Assembly: GCF_020622265.1 (NCBI RefSeq)
Contig: NZ_JACNMQ010000001.1
Span: 1,054,001-1,118,000 of the forward strand
Length of the DNA: 64,000 nt
From: Halomonas sp. M20
GTDB lineage: Bacteria; Pseudomonadota; Gammaproteobacteria; Pseudomonadales; Halomonadaceae
Direction: 5' to 3'
Below are positions 23,296 through 32,979 of this stretch, in pieces. Both the position numbers and the translations under genes were made by a program. Numbering within the stretch: position 1 is the first letter of the stretch; each line of letters starts with the position of its first letter. Below the pieces are notes generated by a model. It did not search any database and was not told where the DNA came from. It saw only the letters and a program-made list of their open reading frames with translations.

Positions 23296-24619
23296 GGGAC
23301 GGTTCCTCGAGAGCAGGAGATTCTTGCCATAGCAGGCGTGGATCGAAGGTAAAAGCGGCCAGCATGGTCACGATGACCACGCTGGCGAAAGCGAGGGCTG
23401 CAGGGCCGGGCGTGATAGACATCAGCGCACCGGCACGGATCAGCGCTACCAGAATCGAGACGACGAAGATGTCGACCATGGACCAGCGTCCGATGAATTC
23501 CACCACGCGATAGAGACGTGTGCGGACGAAGGAGTGATTGGTGTTACCACGCCGTGCTGCAAGGCACAGCCAGACAAGAGCAATGAGCTTGCCCACAGGT
23601 ACCAGGATGCTGGCAATGAAGATGATGACTGCCACCGGTATGGAGCCGCCATGCCAGAGTTCCACCACGCCACCGATGATGTTGGACGAGTCGCTGTTGC
23701 CCAGATAGGTGGTGGTCATGATCGGATAGACATTGGCGGGTATGTACAACACGGTGGCAGCGAACACCAGCGCCCAGGTGCGCTGCAGGCTGTTCGGAAG
23801 GCGATCGTGCAGAGGTTCGCTGCAGCGTCGACAGCGGCCATGACCGCGAGAATCGAGACGGTTGATCAGGCCGCAAGTGGTGCAGCCTCCCAGACCCTGA
23901 GGCGCGGCGGTGGTGCCGGTTTGGGTATCCGCTGGCGCTAGGGGCTCGGGGGCCAGAGAAAACCAGAGCCAATCGCTGTCGATGGATTGCATGGTCAGTA
24001 ATAGCAACGCTGCATAAAAGCAGAATGCCCAGAAGGAGATGCCTATCGTAATATCCGCCAGGCCCCCCACCTTGATCAACGCGACCAGAGCGCCGATGAC
24101 GAATACGTCCGCCATCATCCAAGGGTGTAGATGCACCAGGCTACGCGCAATCTGGCGGCTGGCGGGCAGCGGGTTACGTTGTAGCAGGCCAATCTGTAGC
24201 CATATCACGCCGCATAGATAGAGCGTGGGCAGTACGATGATAGCCAGTACCACACAGATGGCCACGAGCGAATGATCGAAGCTGATCATGGTGGTGACGG
24301 TTTCGATCAAATCGATACTGTTGCCGATACCGCTGAATTCGAATCTGACGAAATCGAAAGATAGCGCAATGGCCAGAGCCATCAGCGAACTCAAGGCCAG
24401 CGCAAGGCTGCGCTCCGCAGGCCGAAAATGACGCTGCGCCAGAGTGTGGCCGCAGCGAGGGCAGCAGGCCTTGTCCCCGGGAGACAGCGGAGGAAGCGCT
24501 GACACCCAGTCACATTCTGGGCATGCCCGTAGACGGCGCCGCGTGCCATGAGTGGCCTGGTCCTGCTCATGAGTTGAGGGTGTCAGCTCAAAGGCGTCGG
24601 ACGACAAATGATCGTTCAC
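23288..24619 (-). CDS. pqiA: PqiA, paraquat-inducible inner-membrane protein
   Basis: A 443-residue integral membrane protein made of two homologous PqiA units. Each starts with zinc-ribbon-like cysteine pairs: CPECDWV and CPRCGHT near residue 34-60, CTTCGLI and CRRCSEP near 252-275. Four hydrophobic helices follow each pair (e.g. VAICVVLAIIVLPTLYLCGV). It is the inner-membrane component working with the PqiB needle. It heads the operon; 214 bp of intergenic DNA separate it from the divergent exchanger gene. Length and duplication are normal for the family. Confidence 0.92.
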   Translation of the reverse strand: MNDHLSSDAFELTPSTHEQDQATHGTRRRLRACPECDWVSALPPLSPGDKACCPRCGHTLAQRHFRPAERSLALALSSLMALAIALSFDFVRFEFSGIGNSIDLIETVTTMISFDHSLVAICVVLAIIVLPTLYLCGVIWLQIGLLQRNPLPASRQIARSLVHLHPWMMADVFVIGALVALIKVGGLADITIGISFWAFCFYAALLLLTMQSIDSDWLWFSLAPEPLAPADTQTGTTAAPQGLGGCTTCGLINRLDSRGHGRCRRCSEPLHDRLPNSLQRTWALVFAATVLYIPANVYPIMTTTYLGNSDSSNIIGGVVELWHGGSIPVAVIIFIASILVPVGKLIALVWLCLAARRGNTNHSFVRTRLYRVVEFIGRWSMVDIFVVSILVALIRAGALMSITPGPAALAFASVVIVTMLAAFTFDPRLLWQESPALEEPSHA

Positions 24620-24833
24620 CTACAAACGTATCCTAGTATCAAGGTGGTCATCGAATAATGATGGGATGAGTAGTGTAACCTTCATCGTGGCGTGGTTAGA
24701 ACTCTGAAGTCATCGATGCGAAAACACGCACAACAAAGGACGCGAACGACGATGGCTGGTATGAAAGCAATGAGTCGGGCATGATTCCCGAGCCAAAAAC
24801 CGATACTACGTCACTATATAAGAGGATGCCTAC

Positions 24834-25814
24834 GTGCTATTAGCCACCGCCGCGATCGTGGCAGGCTTGATTCTGCTGGTCTGGAGTGCTGACAAATTCG
24901 TTGAGGGCGCCGCTGTCACGGCTCGTCATCTGGGGGTTTCGACCCTGCTCATCGGCATGCTGGTAATTGGTTTTGGTACCTCGGCACCGGAGCTGATGGT
25001 GTCGGCTCTTGCCTCTGGACAGGGTAACCCCGGTCTTGCACTGGGTAATGGCTATGGCTCGAACATTGCCAATATCGGTCTCATTCTGGGGGCTGTGGCG
25101 CTGATCAGTCCATTGTCAGTGCATTCCCAGGTGATTCGACAGGAATTGCCTCTGCTCTGTCTAGTAACACTCATATCCGCCTGGCTGCTGCTCGATGGTG
25201 AGGTATCCCGTCTGGATGCCGCACTGCTGCTGCTGCTGCTGGCGGCAGTACTCGCTTTGAGCATCTGGCGAGCGAATCGTAGCAGTGGCGATGCGTTGGC
25301 AATGGCCGATGGAGAGCCTCCTTCCGCCGAAGCCATGACGCTCAAAACCGGGCTGATCTGGACCTTGGTCGGTCTGGTGTTGCTGATCGCGAGTTCTCGC
25401 CTGCTGGTATGGGGCGCTGTCTACGTGGCCGAGGCCTTCGGGGTCAGTGATCTGATCATTGGCTTGACGGTGGTTGCCATCGGCACTTCTCTGCCGGAGC
25501 TAGCTTCGTCTATCAGCGCCTTGCGCAAGAAAGAGCACGATCTGGTGCTGGGCAATGTCATCGGTTCAAACCTGTTCAATACCCTAGGCGTCGTCGGCCT
25601 GGCCGGGGCGATCATGCCCATCGATGCGGGGAGCGAAGTGCTTTCCCGGGATTGGGTAGTCATGGCGGGCCTGACCCTAGCCATGGCCATTTTTGCCATC
25701 GGCTGGCGCGGGCCGGGGCGTATCAATCGTTTCGAGGGTGGAGCGCTTTTGAGTGTGTATATCGCCTATACGGGGTATCTCGTCTATACAATAGTGCAGA
25801 CCAGCGCGGGTTGA
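24834..25814 (+). CDS. Na+/Ca2+ exchanger, YrbG-type CaCA family
   Basis: A 326-residue membrane protein with two inverted halves. Each contains the conserved alpha-repeat: GFGTSAPELMVSALASGQGN with LALGNGYGSNIANIG, and AIGTSLPELASSISALRKKE with LVLGNVIGSNLFNTLGVVG. The Glu in APEL/LPEL binds cation. About ten hydrophobic segments. The GTG start at 24834 follows AGAGGATGCCTAC. It is a single-gene unit; in E. coli the ortholog is next to kdsD/lptA, but not here. Ca2+ or general cation exchange is inferred from family only. Confidence 0.88.
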   Translation: MLLATAAIVAGLILLVWSADKFVEGAAVTARHLGVSTLLIGMLVIGFGTSAPELMVSALASGQGNPGLALGNGYGSNIANIGLILGAVALISPLSVHSQVIRQELPLLCLVTLISAWLLLDGEVSRLDAALLLLLLAAVLALSIWRANRSSGDALAMADGEPPSAEAMTLKTGLIWTLVGLVLLIASSRLLVWGAVYVAEAFGVSDLIIGLTVVAIGTSLPELASSISALRKKEHDLVLGNVIGSNLFNTLGVVGLAGAIMPIDAGSEVLSRDWVVMAGLTLAMAIFAIGWRGPGRINRFEGGALLSVYIAYTGYLVYTIVQTSAG

Positions 25815-25975
25815 TCTCGTGTCGGACCCTAGCATGATATGATGCTGATAGGGCAGGGAGTGCCTGCGGCAACGGGACACACGGTGACATGGCGCAATCC
25901 GAGATTGCCGCTGTCATACCGTTAGCACGGCCTTTCATGTGCCTTGGTGCCACGAATATTTTTCAAGGAGTCGTC

Positions 25976-27382
25976 ATGGAACTTGATCCGCTGATCATTT
26001 CGCGACTGCAATTTGCTTTCGTGATTTCATTTCATGCCATATTCCCGGCATTTACCATTGGCCTGGCATCTTACCTGGCACTGCTTTACGGGCTGTACGT
26101 CAAGACCCGTAACAAGGCCTGGGAGAAGCTCGCGCAGTTCTGGACCAAGGTCTTTGCCGTGGTATTCGGCATGGGGGTGGTATCCGGCATCGTCATGTCC
26201 TTCCAGTTCGGCACCAACTGGAGCAATTTCGCCCAGGCGACCGCCAACTTCATCGGGCCCATGCTGAGTTACGAGGTGTTGACGGCGTTCTTCCTCGAGG
26301 CAGGGTTTCTAGGCGTATTGTTGTTCGGGCGTGGTCGCGTTTCCCCGGGAATGCATCTGTTCGCCGCCATCATGGTGGCGGTGGGTACCCTCATCTCCAC
26401 CTTCTGGATTCTCTCGACCAACAGTTGGATGCACACGCCTGCCGGTTACGAAATACGAGAGGGTACTTTCTACGTCACCTCCTGGTTCGAGGCGATCTTC
26501 AATCCCTCTTTCCCGTATCGTTTTCTGCACATGGGATTGGCATCCTTCCTGGCCGGCGGTTTCGTGGTGGCCGGTGTCAGCGCCTGGTTCCTGCTCCGCG
26601 GCCATGAAATCGAGGCCAACCGCAAGGCGCTATCCATGTCGCTGTGGCTGCTGCTGATTGCCGCCCCCGCTCAGGCAGTGGTAGGGGATTTCCACGGTCT
26701 CAATACCCTGGAACATCAGCCGGCCAAACTCGCCGCAATCGAGGCTATCTGGGATACCGAATCCTCGGTGCCATTGGCGCTTTTCGCCATTCCGGATCAG
26801 GAAAATCAGACCAACCATTACGAACTCAGCGTTCCCAAACTGGGAAGCCTGATCCTGACCCATGATCCGAGCGGCGAGATCAAGGGACTTAGTGACTGGC
26901 CGCGGGATGAACAGCCGCCGGTGTGGTTCGCCTTCTTCGGTTTTCGCATCATGGTGGGGCTTGGCTTCTTGATGATTGCCTTTGCCATTGCAGGGCTGGT
27001 GCTGCGCAAGAACGGACGCATCTATACCAATCGCTACTTCCTGCAGGGATTACGGTTGATGAGCGTGGCACCCTTTATCGCCTTGTTGGCGGGTTGGATC
27101 GTTACTGAAACCGGACGTGCTCCCTGGCTCGTCTACGGCGTGATGAGCCACGCCGAGGGTCTGACACCGTCCCTGACCGGCGGTATAGCGCTATTTACGC
27201 TGCTCGGGTACATGGCGGTCTATGCGGTGGTGTTTTTCTCCGGTATCTACTACCTCACCCAGGTGATTCGCATGGGTATGGAAAAAGAGGAGAGCGATAC
27301 CGACGAAACTCAAAGCGCCATGCGTCCAATGTCCGCTTCGCATGTTTCTTTCGATGACAGCACTACACAGGCAAGGAGCTGA
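25976..27382 (+). CDS. cydA: Cytochrome bd / cyanide-insensitive quinol oxidase subunit I
   Basis: A 468-residue membrane subunit carrying hemes b558, b595 and d, oxidising quinol and reducing O2. Start ATG25976 has AAGGAG; the upstream extension is not conserved. Visible: heme ligand His in FVISFHAIFPAF, FQFGTNWSNF, the Glu pair in SYEVLTAFFLEAGFLGVLLFG, RFLHMGLASFLAGGF (heme b558 His) and GDFHGLNTLEHQPAKLAAIEA at the start of the Q loop. The Q loop lacks the long E. coli-type insertion, and the chain is about 50 residues shorter than E. coli CydA. It therefore belongs to the CIO (CioA) branch, though CydA is the general name. First gene of cydABDC. Confidence 0.93.
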   Translation: MELDPLIISRLQFAFVISFHAIFPAFTIGLASYLALLYGLYVKTRNKAWEKLAQFWTKVFAVVFGMGVVSGIVMSFQFGTNWSNFAQATANFIGPMLSYEVLTAFFLEAGFLGVLLFGRGRVSPGMHLFAAIMVAVGTLISTFWILSTNSWMHTPAGYEIREGTFYVTSWFEAIFNPSFPYRFLHMGLASFLAGGFVVAGVSAWFLLRGHEIEANRKALSMSLWLLLIAAPAQAVVGDFHGLNTLEHQPAKLAAIEAIWDTESSVPLALFAIPDQENQTNHYELSVPKLGSLILTHDPSGEIKGLSDWPRDEQPPVWFAFFGFRIMVGLGFLMIAFAIAGLVLRKNGRIYTNRYFLQGLRLMSVAPFIALLAGWIVTETGRAPWLVYGVMSHAEGLTPSLTGGIALFTLLGYMAVYAVVFFSGIYYLTQVIRMGMEKEESDTDETQSAMRPMSASHVSFDDSTTQARS

Positions 27383-27385
27383 GGC

Positions 27386-28393
27386 ATGGAAACCTTCGAT
27401 CTATCCGTCGTCTGGGCGATCGTTGTAGCGTTCAGCATCATCATGTATGTGTTGATGGATGGCTTCATCCTCGGCATGGGCGTTCTGTTTCCCTTCGCCC
27501 CGAACGAAGAGACGCGGGATACGATGATGAATACCGGCGCGCCGATCTGGGACGGTAACGAGACCTGGCTGGTGCTCGCCGGTACCAGCTTGCTGGGTGC
27601 CTTTCCGCTGGTCTATTCGATTCTGCTGCCGGCGCTTTATATTGGCGTTTTTCTGATGCTGGCCGGGCTGGTCTTCCGGGGTATCTCGTTCGAGTTTCGC
27701 TTCAAGGCCAAGAGCAAGAGTTCGCGCAAGCGGTGGAATATTGCCTTTGCCGGAGGCTCGATGGTGGTGGCCTTCGCTCAGGGCGCTGTGGTGGGCGCTT
27801 ACATTGAGGGTTTCGAGACTCAGGATCGGGCCTTTACCGGCGGTGCCTTCGATTGGCTGACGCCCTTCAGCGTGATGACCGGCCTGGGTATGATGGCGGG
27901 ATTCGCCTTGTTGGGCGCTACCTGGGTCATTTTGAAGACAGAAGGGCACGTACAGGAGTGGGCTTATCAAATAGCCTCCAAGCTGCTGTGGCTAGTGCTG
28001 GGCGTATTTGCGATCGTGAGTTTGTGGACGCCCTATATCGATGCGAGCGTCGCGGAGCGCTGGTTCGGGCATATACAGGTGATCTGGATACTGCCGGCCC
28101 TTGCCATGGCGAGCGCGGCGGCCCTGTTCTTCTCGCTCAAGCGCGGGCGCGGGAAGCTGCCGTTCTTCGCTACCATGAGTATGTTCATTTTTACCTATCT
28201 TGGCCTCTTAGTGAGCCGTTGGCCCTATGTGGTGCCGCCGGACTACACCTTGTGGGATGCGGCCTCCGCACCGGGTTCGCAGCTTTTTCTGCTGGTCGGT
28301 ACCTTGATCGTCATCCCCGTCATTCTGGGCTATACCAGCTGGGCCTACTGGGTGTTCCGGGGCAAGGTGCGTCCCGGCGAAGGGTATCACTGA
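27386..28393 (+). CDS. cydB: Cytochrome bd / CIO quinol oxidase subunit II
   Basis: A 335-residue, eight- to nine-TM subunit, starting three bases after the cydA stop with GAGGC before the ATG. Family landmarks: YVLMDGFILGMGVLFPF, GAPIWDGNETWLVLAGTSLL and FPLVYSILLPALYIGVF at the N-terminus, FEFRFKAKS, and the C-terminal PPDYTLWDAASAPGSQLFLL. Structural subunit forming a pseudo-symmetric dimer with CydA. No small CydX-like gene was found after it; the next 51 bp lead directly to cydD. Confidence 0.93.
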   Translation: METFDLSVVWAIVVAFSIIMYVLMDGFILGMGVLFPFAPNEETRDTMMNTGAPIWDGNETWLVLAGTSLLGAFPLVYSILLPALYIGVFLMLAGLVFRGISFEFRFKAKSKSSRKRWNIAFAGGSMVVAFAQGAVVGAYIEGFETQDRAFTGGAFDWLTPFSVMTGLGMMAGFALLGATWVILKTEGHVQEWAYQIASKLLWLVLGVFAIVSLWTPYIDASVAERWFGHIQVIWILPALAMASAAALFFSLKRGRGKLPFFATMSMFIFTYLGLLVSRWPYVVPPDYTLWDAASAPGSQLFLLVGTLIVIPVILGYTSWAYWVFRGKVRPGEGYH

Positions 28394-28444
28394 GCCTGTG
28401 TTTCCTCGGAAAACATGCTCGAGGTTGTGCTTTGAAGAGTATCC

Positions 28445-30172
28445 ATGAGGGCAACTCGCAGCGCCGATATCTCGACCCCTCGGGGGTGGCTGAACGCTCA
28501 GGCACAGGACGTCAAAGGCTGGCTGGCGCTGGCCGCTGGGCTGGGCATTCTGGCGGGTCTGATGACCATGCTCCAAATGGGAGCGCTGGCCTGGATCATT
28601 GCTCAGCTGATCGGTACTGAAACGTCTCTGGAACAACTGAGCAGTGCCTTCGTTTTATTGCTGGTGGTGATCGCGGTACGCGCACTGGCCCAGTGGGGCC
28701 AGGAGAGTGCGGGTGTGGAGGCCAGTCTTCGCGTGCGCAGCAAGGTTCGCACACATCTACTTGATCATCTGGCGGCGGTGGGGCCAGTGGGTCTTTCTAG
28801 CCGGCATACCGCCGGGCTCGGGGGGCAGCTGGTCGAGCAGGTCGAGGCGCTGGACGGTTACTACGCCCGCTTTTTGCCGCAAATGCGGCTGGTGCTGGTA
28901 CTGCCGCTGGTGATTCTGGCGCTGGTGCTGTGGCTCGACTGGCTGGCGGCGATATTCCTGCTGCTATCCGCTCCCTTGATTCCACTGTTCATGGCATTGG
29001 TGGGCATGGGGGCCGAACGGCTCAATCAACAGCAGTTTGTCGCCGTGACGCGCTTGGCTGGGCACTTTCTCGATCGCGTGCGCGGTCTGACAACGCTGCA
29101 ACTATTCAATCGCGCCGATGCCAGTATCGATGAAGTGTTTGTCGCGGCGGATGACTATCGCCGACGCAGTATGCGCACCCTGAAGCTCGCATTTCTATCC
29201 TCCGCGGTGCTGGAATTCTTCGCCTCTGTGGCCATCGCGGTGATTGCGATCTATATCGGGTTTGGCCTGTTGGGATACATTCGCTATGGCCCGGCGGAGG
29301 AGCTGACGCTGTTCAGCGGCTTGCTCATCCTGTTGCTGGCCCCGGAATTCTTTCAGCCGCTGCGAACCCTGGCCCAGCACTATCATGATCGAGCCGCTGC
29401 CTTGGGTGCCGCGGATGGTCTGATGAAAATGCTTGAACTGCCGGTGTCCACTCCTGTTTCCACTTCTGTTTTCAATCTGGACCCCACTCAGGAGTTCAGC
29501 GCAAAAAACTCAAGTTCGGGTACTTGCATTCGCCTCTGGGAGGCCTGCGTTTCCTATCCACAGCGGGGGCGGGTGCTGGGACCGATCACGCTATCGATTG
29601 CATCCGGGGAGTGTGTCGCCCTGGTGGGGCCTTCCGGTTCCGGCAAGTCCACACTGCTGCAACTGCTTGCCGGTTTTGTTCAGATCGAGCAGGGGCGCGT
29701 CGAAATCATTCCAAACGCACAGATTGCCTGGATGGATCAACGACCCTGGCTGGTGCAAGGCAGCCTTGCGGAGAATCTGCGCCTGGCAGCGCCCGAGGCC
29801 AGCAATGCGCAGCTAGTAGAGGCGGTGACGCAGGCCGGTCTTGCGGATCTAGTTGCCAACTTACCGGAGGGGTTGAGTACGTATCTGGGGGAGCGCGGCC
29901 TGGGGCTTTCCGGCGGTCAGGGGCAGCGGCTTGCCCTGGCCCGGGTGTTTCTCTCCGAGGCGCCCCTGGTGTTGCTCGACGAGCCCACCGCCAGCCTCGA
30001 TGCAGATAGTGAAGCCCAGGTCGTTATCGCCTTGAGGCGGCTGGTAAACCAAGGCCGAACGGTGGTGATAGCGACTCATCATCCGGCGTTGATGGCCCTG
30101 GCAAATCGAACGTTGCGTTTCGAGGATGGCACTCTTCAGCAGCATGGTACCTTGAGCAATGAAACCCGATAG
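28445..30172 (+). CDS. cydD: CydD, ABC exporter half-subunit for bd oxidase assembly
   Basis: A 575-residue protein with an N-terminal six-TM ABC exporter domain (~20-320) and a C-terminal nucleotide-binding domain: Walker A VGPSGSGKST, ABC signature LSGGQGQRLALARV, Walker B PLVLLDEPTAS and the switch His in VVIATHHP. CydDC exports reduced thiols (cysteine, glutathione) and/or handles heme so that bd oxidase can mature. Overlaps cydC by 14 bases. Its presence beside a CIO-type cydAB is less usual than beside E. coli-type cydAB. Confidence 0.92.
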   Translation: MRATRSADISTPRGWLNAQAQDVKGWLALAAGLGILAGLMTMLQMGALAWIIAQLIGTETSLEQLSSAFVLLLVVIAVRALAQWGQESAGVEASLRVRSKVRTHLLDHLAAVGPVGLSSRHTAGLGGQLVEQVEALDGYYARFLPQMRLVLVLPLVILALVLWLDWLAAIFLLLSAPLIPLFMALVGMGAERLNQQQFVAVTRLAGHFLDRVRGLTTLQLFNRADASIDEVFVAADDYRRRSMRTLKLAFLSSAVLEFFASVAIAVIAIYIGFGLLGYIRYGPAEELTLFSGLLILLLAPEFFQPLRTLAQHYHDRAAALGAADGLMKMLELPVSTPVSTSVFNLDPTQEFSAKNSSSGTCIRLWEACVSYPQRGRVLGPITLSIASGECVALVGPSGSGKSTLLQLLAGFVQIEQGRVEIIPNAQIAWMDQRPWLVQGSLAENLRLAAPEASNAQLVEAVTQAGLADLVANLPEGLSTYLGERGLGLSGGQGQRLALARVFLSEAPLVLLDEPTASLDADSEAQVVIALRRLVNQGRTVVIATHHPALMALANRTLRFEDGTLQQHGTLSNETR

Positions 30173-31919
30173 CGAAGGCTCTTTTCTCAGCGATTTTGCG
30201 CCCTGGCTGCGTCAGCTTCGGCAGCGCCAGGGGCGCTTGTGGCTGGGGGCGCTATTGATGCTGCTGACCCTGGCCGCCGCCATTGGTCTGCTGGCGCTTT
30301 CTGGCTGGTTCATTACCACTACCGCCATTGCCGGATCGCTCTTGGCTGCGGGTGCCGCCGTGAGTATCGATATCTATCGTCCTGGTGGCGGCATTCGCTT
30401 TTTCGCCATTACTCGCACCGCCGCACGCTACGGCGAGCGTCTTTACAACCACGATACGGTACTGCGATTGCTGGCGGATCTCAGGGCCGGGCTGTTTGCG
30501 GTGCTTACCCGGCTTGATGGCCGCAGTCTGGGCCGTCTGCGGGCCGCCGAATGGCTCAATCGACTCACGGCGGATATCGACACCCTGGATAGCCTTTACC
30601 TGCGCTTGCTGGCGCCTCCGCTGGCATCGTTGCTGGCGGTTTGCGGTATCGCCTTGCTGCTGTGGTTTTTCACGCCCTCCATAGCCGCCCCGACGTTGAT
30701 GGCGCTACTGCTTACATGGCTGTGGCTGGTGCTGGGTCAGGCGTGTCTGGGAATGGCAGCAAGCAGGCATCGAGTGGCAGCTCTGGACCGCCTGCGCTCG
30801 TTGACCATCGAGCAGCTGCAAGGGCTGGCGGAGCTACGCTGTTACCGCACCCTGGGCATGCATCGCCAGACCTTATCCGGCCAGGAGCAGGATCTCTATC
30901 GCGATCAACGCCGCCTGGGACGACTGCAGGCATTGGGTAATGCCCTAGTGGGACTTGGAGTGAGCATGACGGCGGCGCTGACGCTCTGGTTGGGGGCCAG
31001 TCTGTATGCCGCGAATACATTGAGCGGGCCGCTATTGGTATTGATGCCGCTAGCGGTGCTGGCCGCCAACGAGGCAATGGCCTTGTTGCCCCCGGCCTTC
31101 ACTCAGCTGGGCGCGACCCGCGCGGCGGCCCAGCGCCTTAATGCTCTTGTGGCTTCTCGTAGCGACATTCAAGAAGTGGAAAACCCCATTATCTTGGCCA
31201 AGGGCGCGCCTAGAGTGGCACTTGAGGGCCTATCGCTTCGTTATCCCAACGCCAGTCGTTTCGAGAATGATCATGAAGCATTCGCTATGGAAAACCCTTT
31301 GGCACCTGCATTGGATGACGTATCGTTTTCCATTGAACCTGGGGAGCGCATAGCGCTGGTGGGTGCCTCGGGATCAGGCAAGTCGAGTGTTGCCCAGCTG
31401 CTGGTACGTCTGATCGATCCGAGTGCTGGGCGAGTGTGTCTGAATGGTCGGGATGCGCGTGAACTATCGATTTCGAGTCTACGCCAGGGTATCGGCTATC
31501 TCACTCAGCACACGGAGCTGTTTCATGCCAGCCTGGCGACGAATCTTCGCATTGGGAATCTTAAAGCTGGTGACGACATGCTCTGGGAGGTGCTCGACGT
31601 GGTCGATTTAAAAGGCTGGGCCCAGGAGCTGCCCTTGGGGTTGGACACCTGGGTAGGCGAGTCCGGGCGTCAACTATCCGGCGGTCAGGCGCGCCGGGTC
31701 GCGCTTGCCCGGGTACTGTTGACTCAGGCCGATATGATGATACTCGACGAGCCCTTCACGGGCCTGGACGAAGCCACGGTACTGCGTATTGCTGAACGCC
31801 TCGATACCTGGCTCGAGGATCGTACGGTGCTCTATCTGAATCACGACAATCGCTATCTGCCCGGGGTGTCGCGAACCTTGTCGTTGCGTTTGGGTCGTAT
31901 CGTTTCCGGGGCAGAGTAG
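30159..31919 (+). CDS. cydC: CydC, ABC exporter half-subunit for bd oxidase assembly
   Basis: A 586-residue ABC exporter half with TM segments in the first ~320 residues (e.g. LLMLLTLAAAIGLLALSGWF, the classical CydC opening with ALSGWFITTTAIAG) and RPGGGIRFFAITRTAARYGERL. NBD motifs: Walker A VGASGSGKSS, signature LSGGQARRVALARV, Walker B MMILDEPFTGLD. It pairs with CydD. Last gene of the cyd operon; 39 bp separate it from the purine deaminase gene on the same strand, with no clear terminator, so read-through is possible. Confidence 0.92.
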   Translation: MKPDSEGSFLSDFAPWLRQLRQRQGRLWLGALLMLLTLAAAIGLLALSGWFITTTAIAGSLLAAGAAVSIDIYRPGGGIRFFAITRTAARYGERLYNHDTVLRLLADLRAGLFAVLTRLDGRSLGRLRAAEWLNRLTADIDTLDSLYLRLLAPPLASLLAVCGIALLLWFFTPSIAAPTLMALLLTWLWLVLGQACLGMAASRHRVAALDRLRSLTIEQLQGLAELRCYRTLGMHRQTLSGQEQDLYRDQRRLGRLQALGNALVGLGVSMTAALTLWLGASLYAANTLSGPLLVLMPLAVLAANEAMALLPPAFTQLGATRAAAQRLNALVASRSDIQEVENPIILAKGAPRVALEGLSLRYPNASRFENDHEAFAMENPLAPALDDVSFSIEPGERIALVGASGSGKSSVAQLLVRLIDPSAGRVCLNGRDARELSISSLRQGIGYLTQHTELFHASLATNLRIGNLKAGDDMLWEVLDVVDLKGWAQELPLGLDTWVGESGRQLSGGQARRVALARVLLTQADMMILDEPFTGLDEATVLRIAERLDTWLEDRTVLYLNHDNRYLPGVSRTLSLRLGRIVSGAE

Positions 31920-31958
31920 AGTGCTGTTTCAGTAACGCAATGATGTTGCAGGAAGAAA

Positions 31959-32975
31959 ATGATGGATACAGGGGGCGGAATGAAAGAGTGGCTCAAAGCC
32001 TTGCCCAAGGCAGAATTGCATCTCCACATCGAGGGCACCTTGGAGCCGGAGCTGATGTTTGCCCTGGCAGAGCGTAACGCTATCGACCTGCCCTATGCCT
32101 CCGTGGAAGAGGTGCGCGCCGCCTACGACTTCAGCGATCTGCAGTCCTTTCTCGATCTTTACTATCAGGGCATGTCGGTGTTGCGCAGCGTGGATGATTT
32201 CTTCGACCTGGCCATGGACTATTTTCGCCGCGCTCACGACGATGGCGTCGTGCATGTGGAGCTTTCCTTCGATCCGCAGGCGCATCTGGCGCGGGGCGTT
32301 GGGCTGGACGTCCAGTTCGAAGGCTTGACTCGGGCCATGCGCCAAGCCGAGCGGGAGTGGGATCTTTCTTCGGCGCTGATCATGAGCTTCCTGCGGGATC
32401 GATCGGCGGCAGAAGCCATGGAGGTGCTCGAGCGGGCCGGGCCCTATCTGGAATTGCTCGATGCGGTAGGGCTGGATAGCGCCGAGCAAGGCAATCCACC
32501 GGGCAAGTTTGCCGAGGTGTTTGCACGCGCCAAATTGCTGGGATTGCCGCGGGTGGCCCATGCGGGTGAGGAGGGGCCGCCAGCCTATATTCGAGAAGCG
32601 CTGGATCTGCTCGAGGTGTGCCGTATCGATCATGGGGTGCGCTGCCTGGAAGATCCCGAACTGGTCGCACGACTTAGGGATGAGCGCATACCGCTGACGG
32701 TCTGCCCGCTATCCAATCTGCATCTCAAGGTAGTCGAGCGCATGGAGGATCATCCCTTGCCGCGTCTGCTCGACGCCGGGCTTCTGGTGACGCTCAACTC
32801 CGACGATCCGGCCTATTTCGGTGGCGGCGTGCTGGACAACTACCTGGCTTGCCATGAAGCCTTTGGCTGGTCGAAGGATACGTTCGTCAGCCTGGCGGAT
32901 AACGCGCTTCAGATTGCCTTTATGGAAAACGACCGCCGCCAGGCATTACGCGAGCGTCTGGCGGCCAGTTTTTAA
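31959..32975 (+). CDS. Adenine/adenosine deaminase family protein
   Basis: A 338-residue zinc amidohydrolase of the adenosine/AMP deaminase superfamily. Metal ligands: H-x-H in KAELHLHIEGTLEPE (residues ~16-18), His in VAHAGEEGPP (catalytic Glu included), HG in CRIDHGVRCLED and Asp in LVTLNSDDPAYFGG. The short VCPLSNLHLKVV segment and overall length fit the bacterial adenine deaminase branch (hydrolysing adenine to hypoxanthine) at least as well as adenosine deaminase. The neighbouring guanine deaminase and xanthine dehydrogenase support a free-base pathway. ATG31959 follows AGGAAGAA; ATG31980 is possible. Confidence 0.88.
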   Translation: MMDTGGGMKEWLKALPKAELHLHIEGTLEPELMFALAERNAIDLPYASVEEVRAAYDFSDLQSFLDLYYQGMSVLRSVDDFFDLAMDYFRRAHDDGVVHVELSFDPQAHLARGVGLDVQFEGLTRAMRQAEREWDLSSALIMSFLRDRSAAEAMEVLERAGPYLELLDAVGLDSAEQGNPPGKFAEVFARAKLLGLPRVAHAGEEGPPAYIREALDLLEVCRIDHGVRCLEDPELVARLRDERIPLTVCPLSNLHLKVVERMEDHPLPRLLDAGLLVTLNSDDPAYFGGGVLDNYLACHEAFGWSKDTFVSLADNALQIAFMENDRRQALRERLAASF

Positions 32976-32979
32976 GGCC

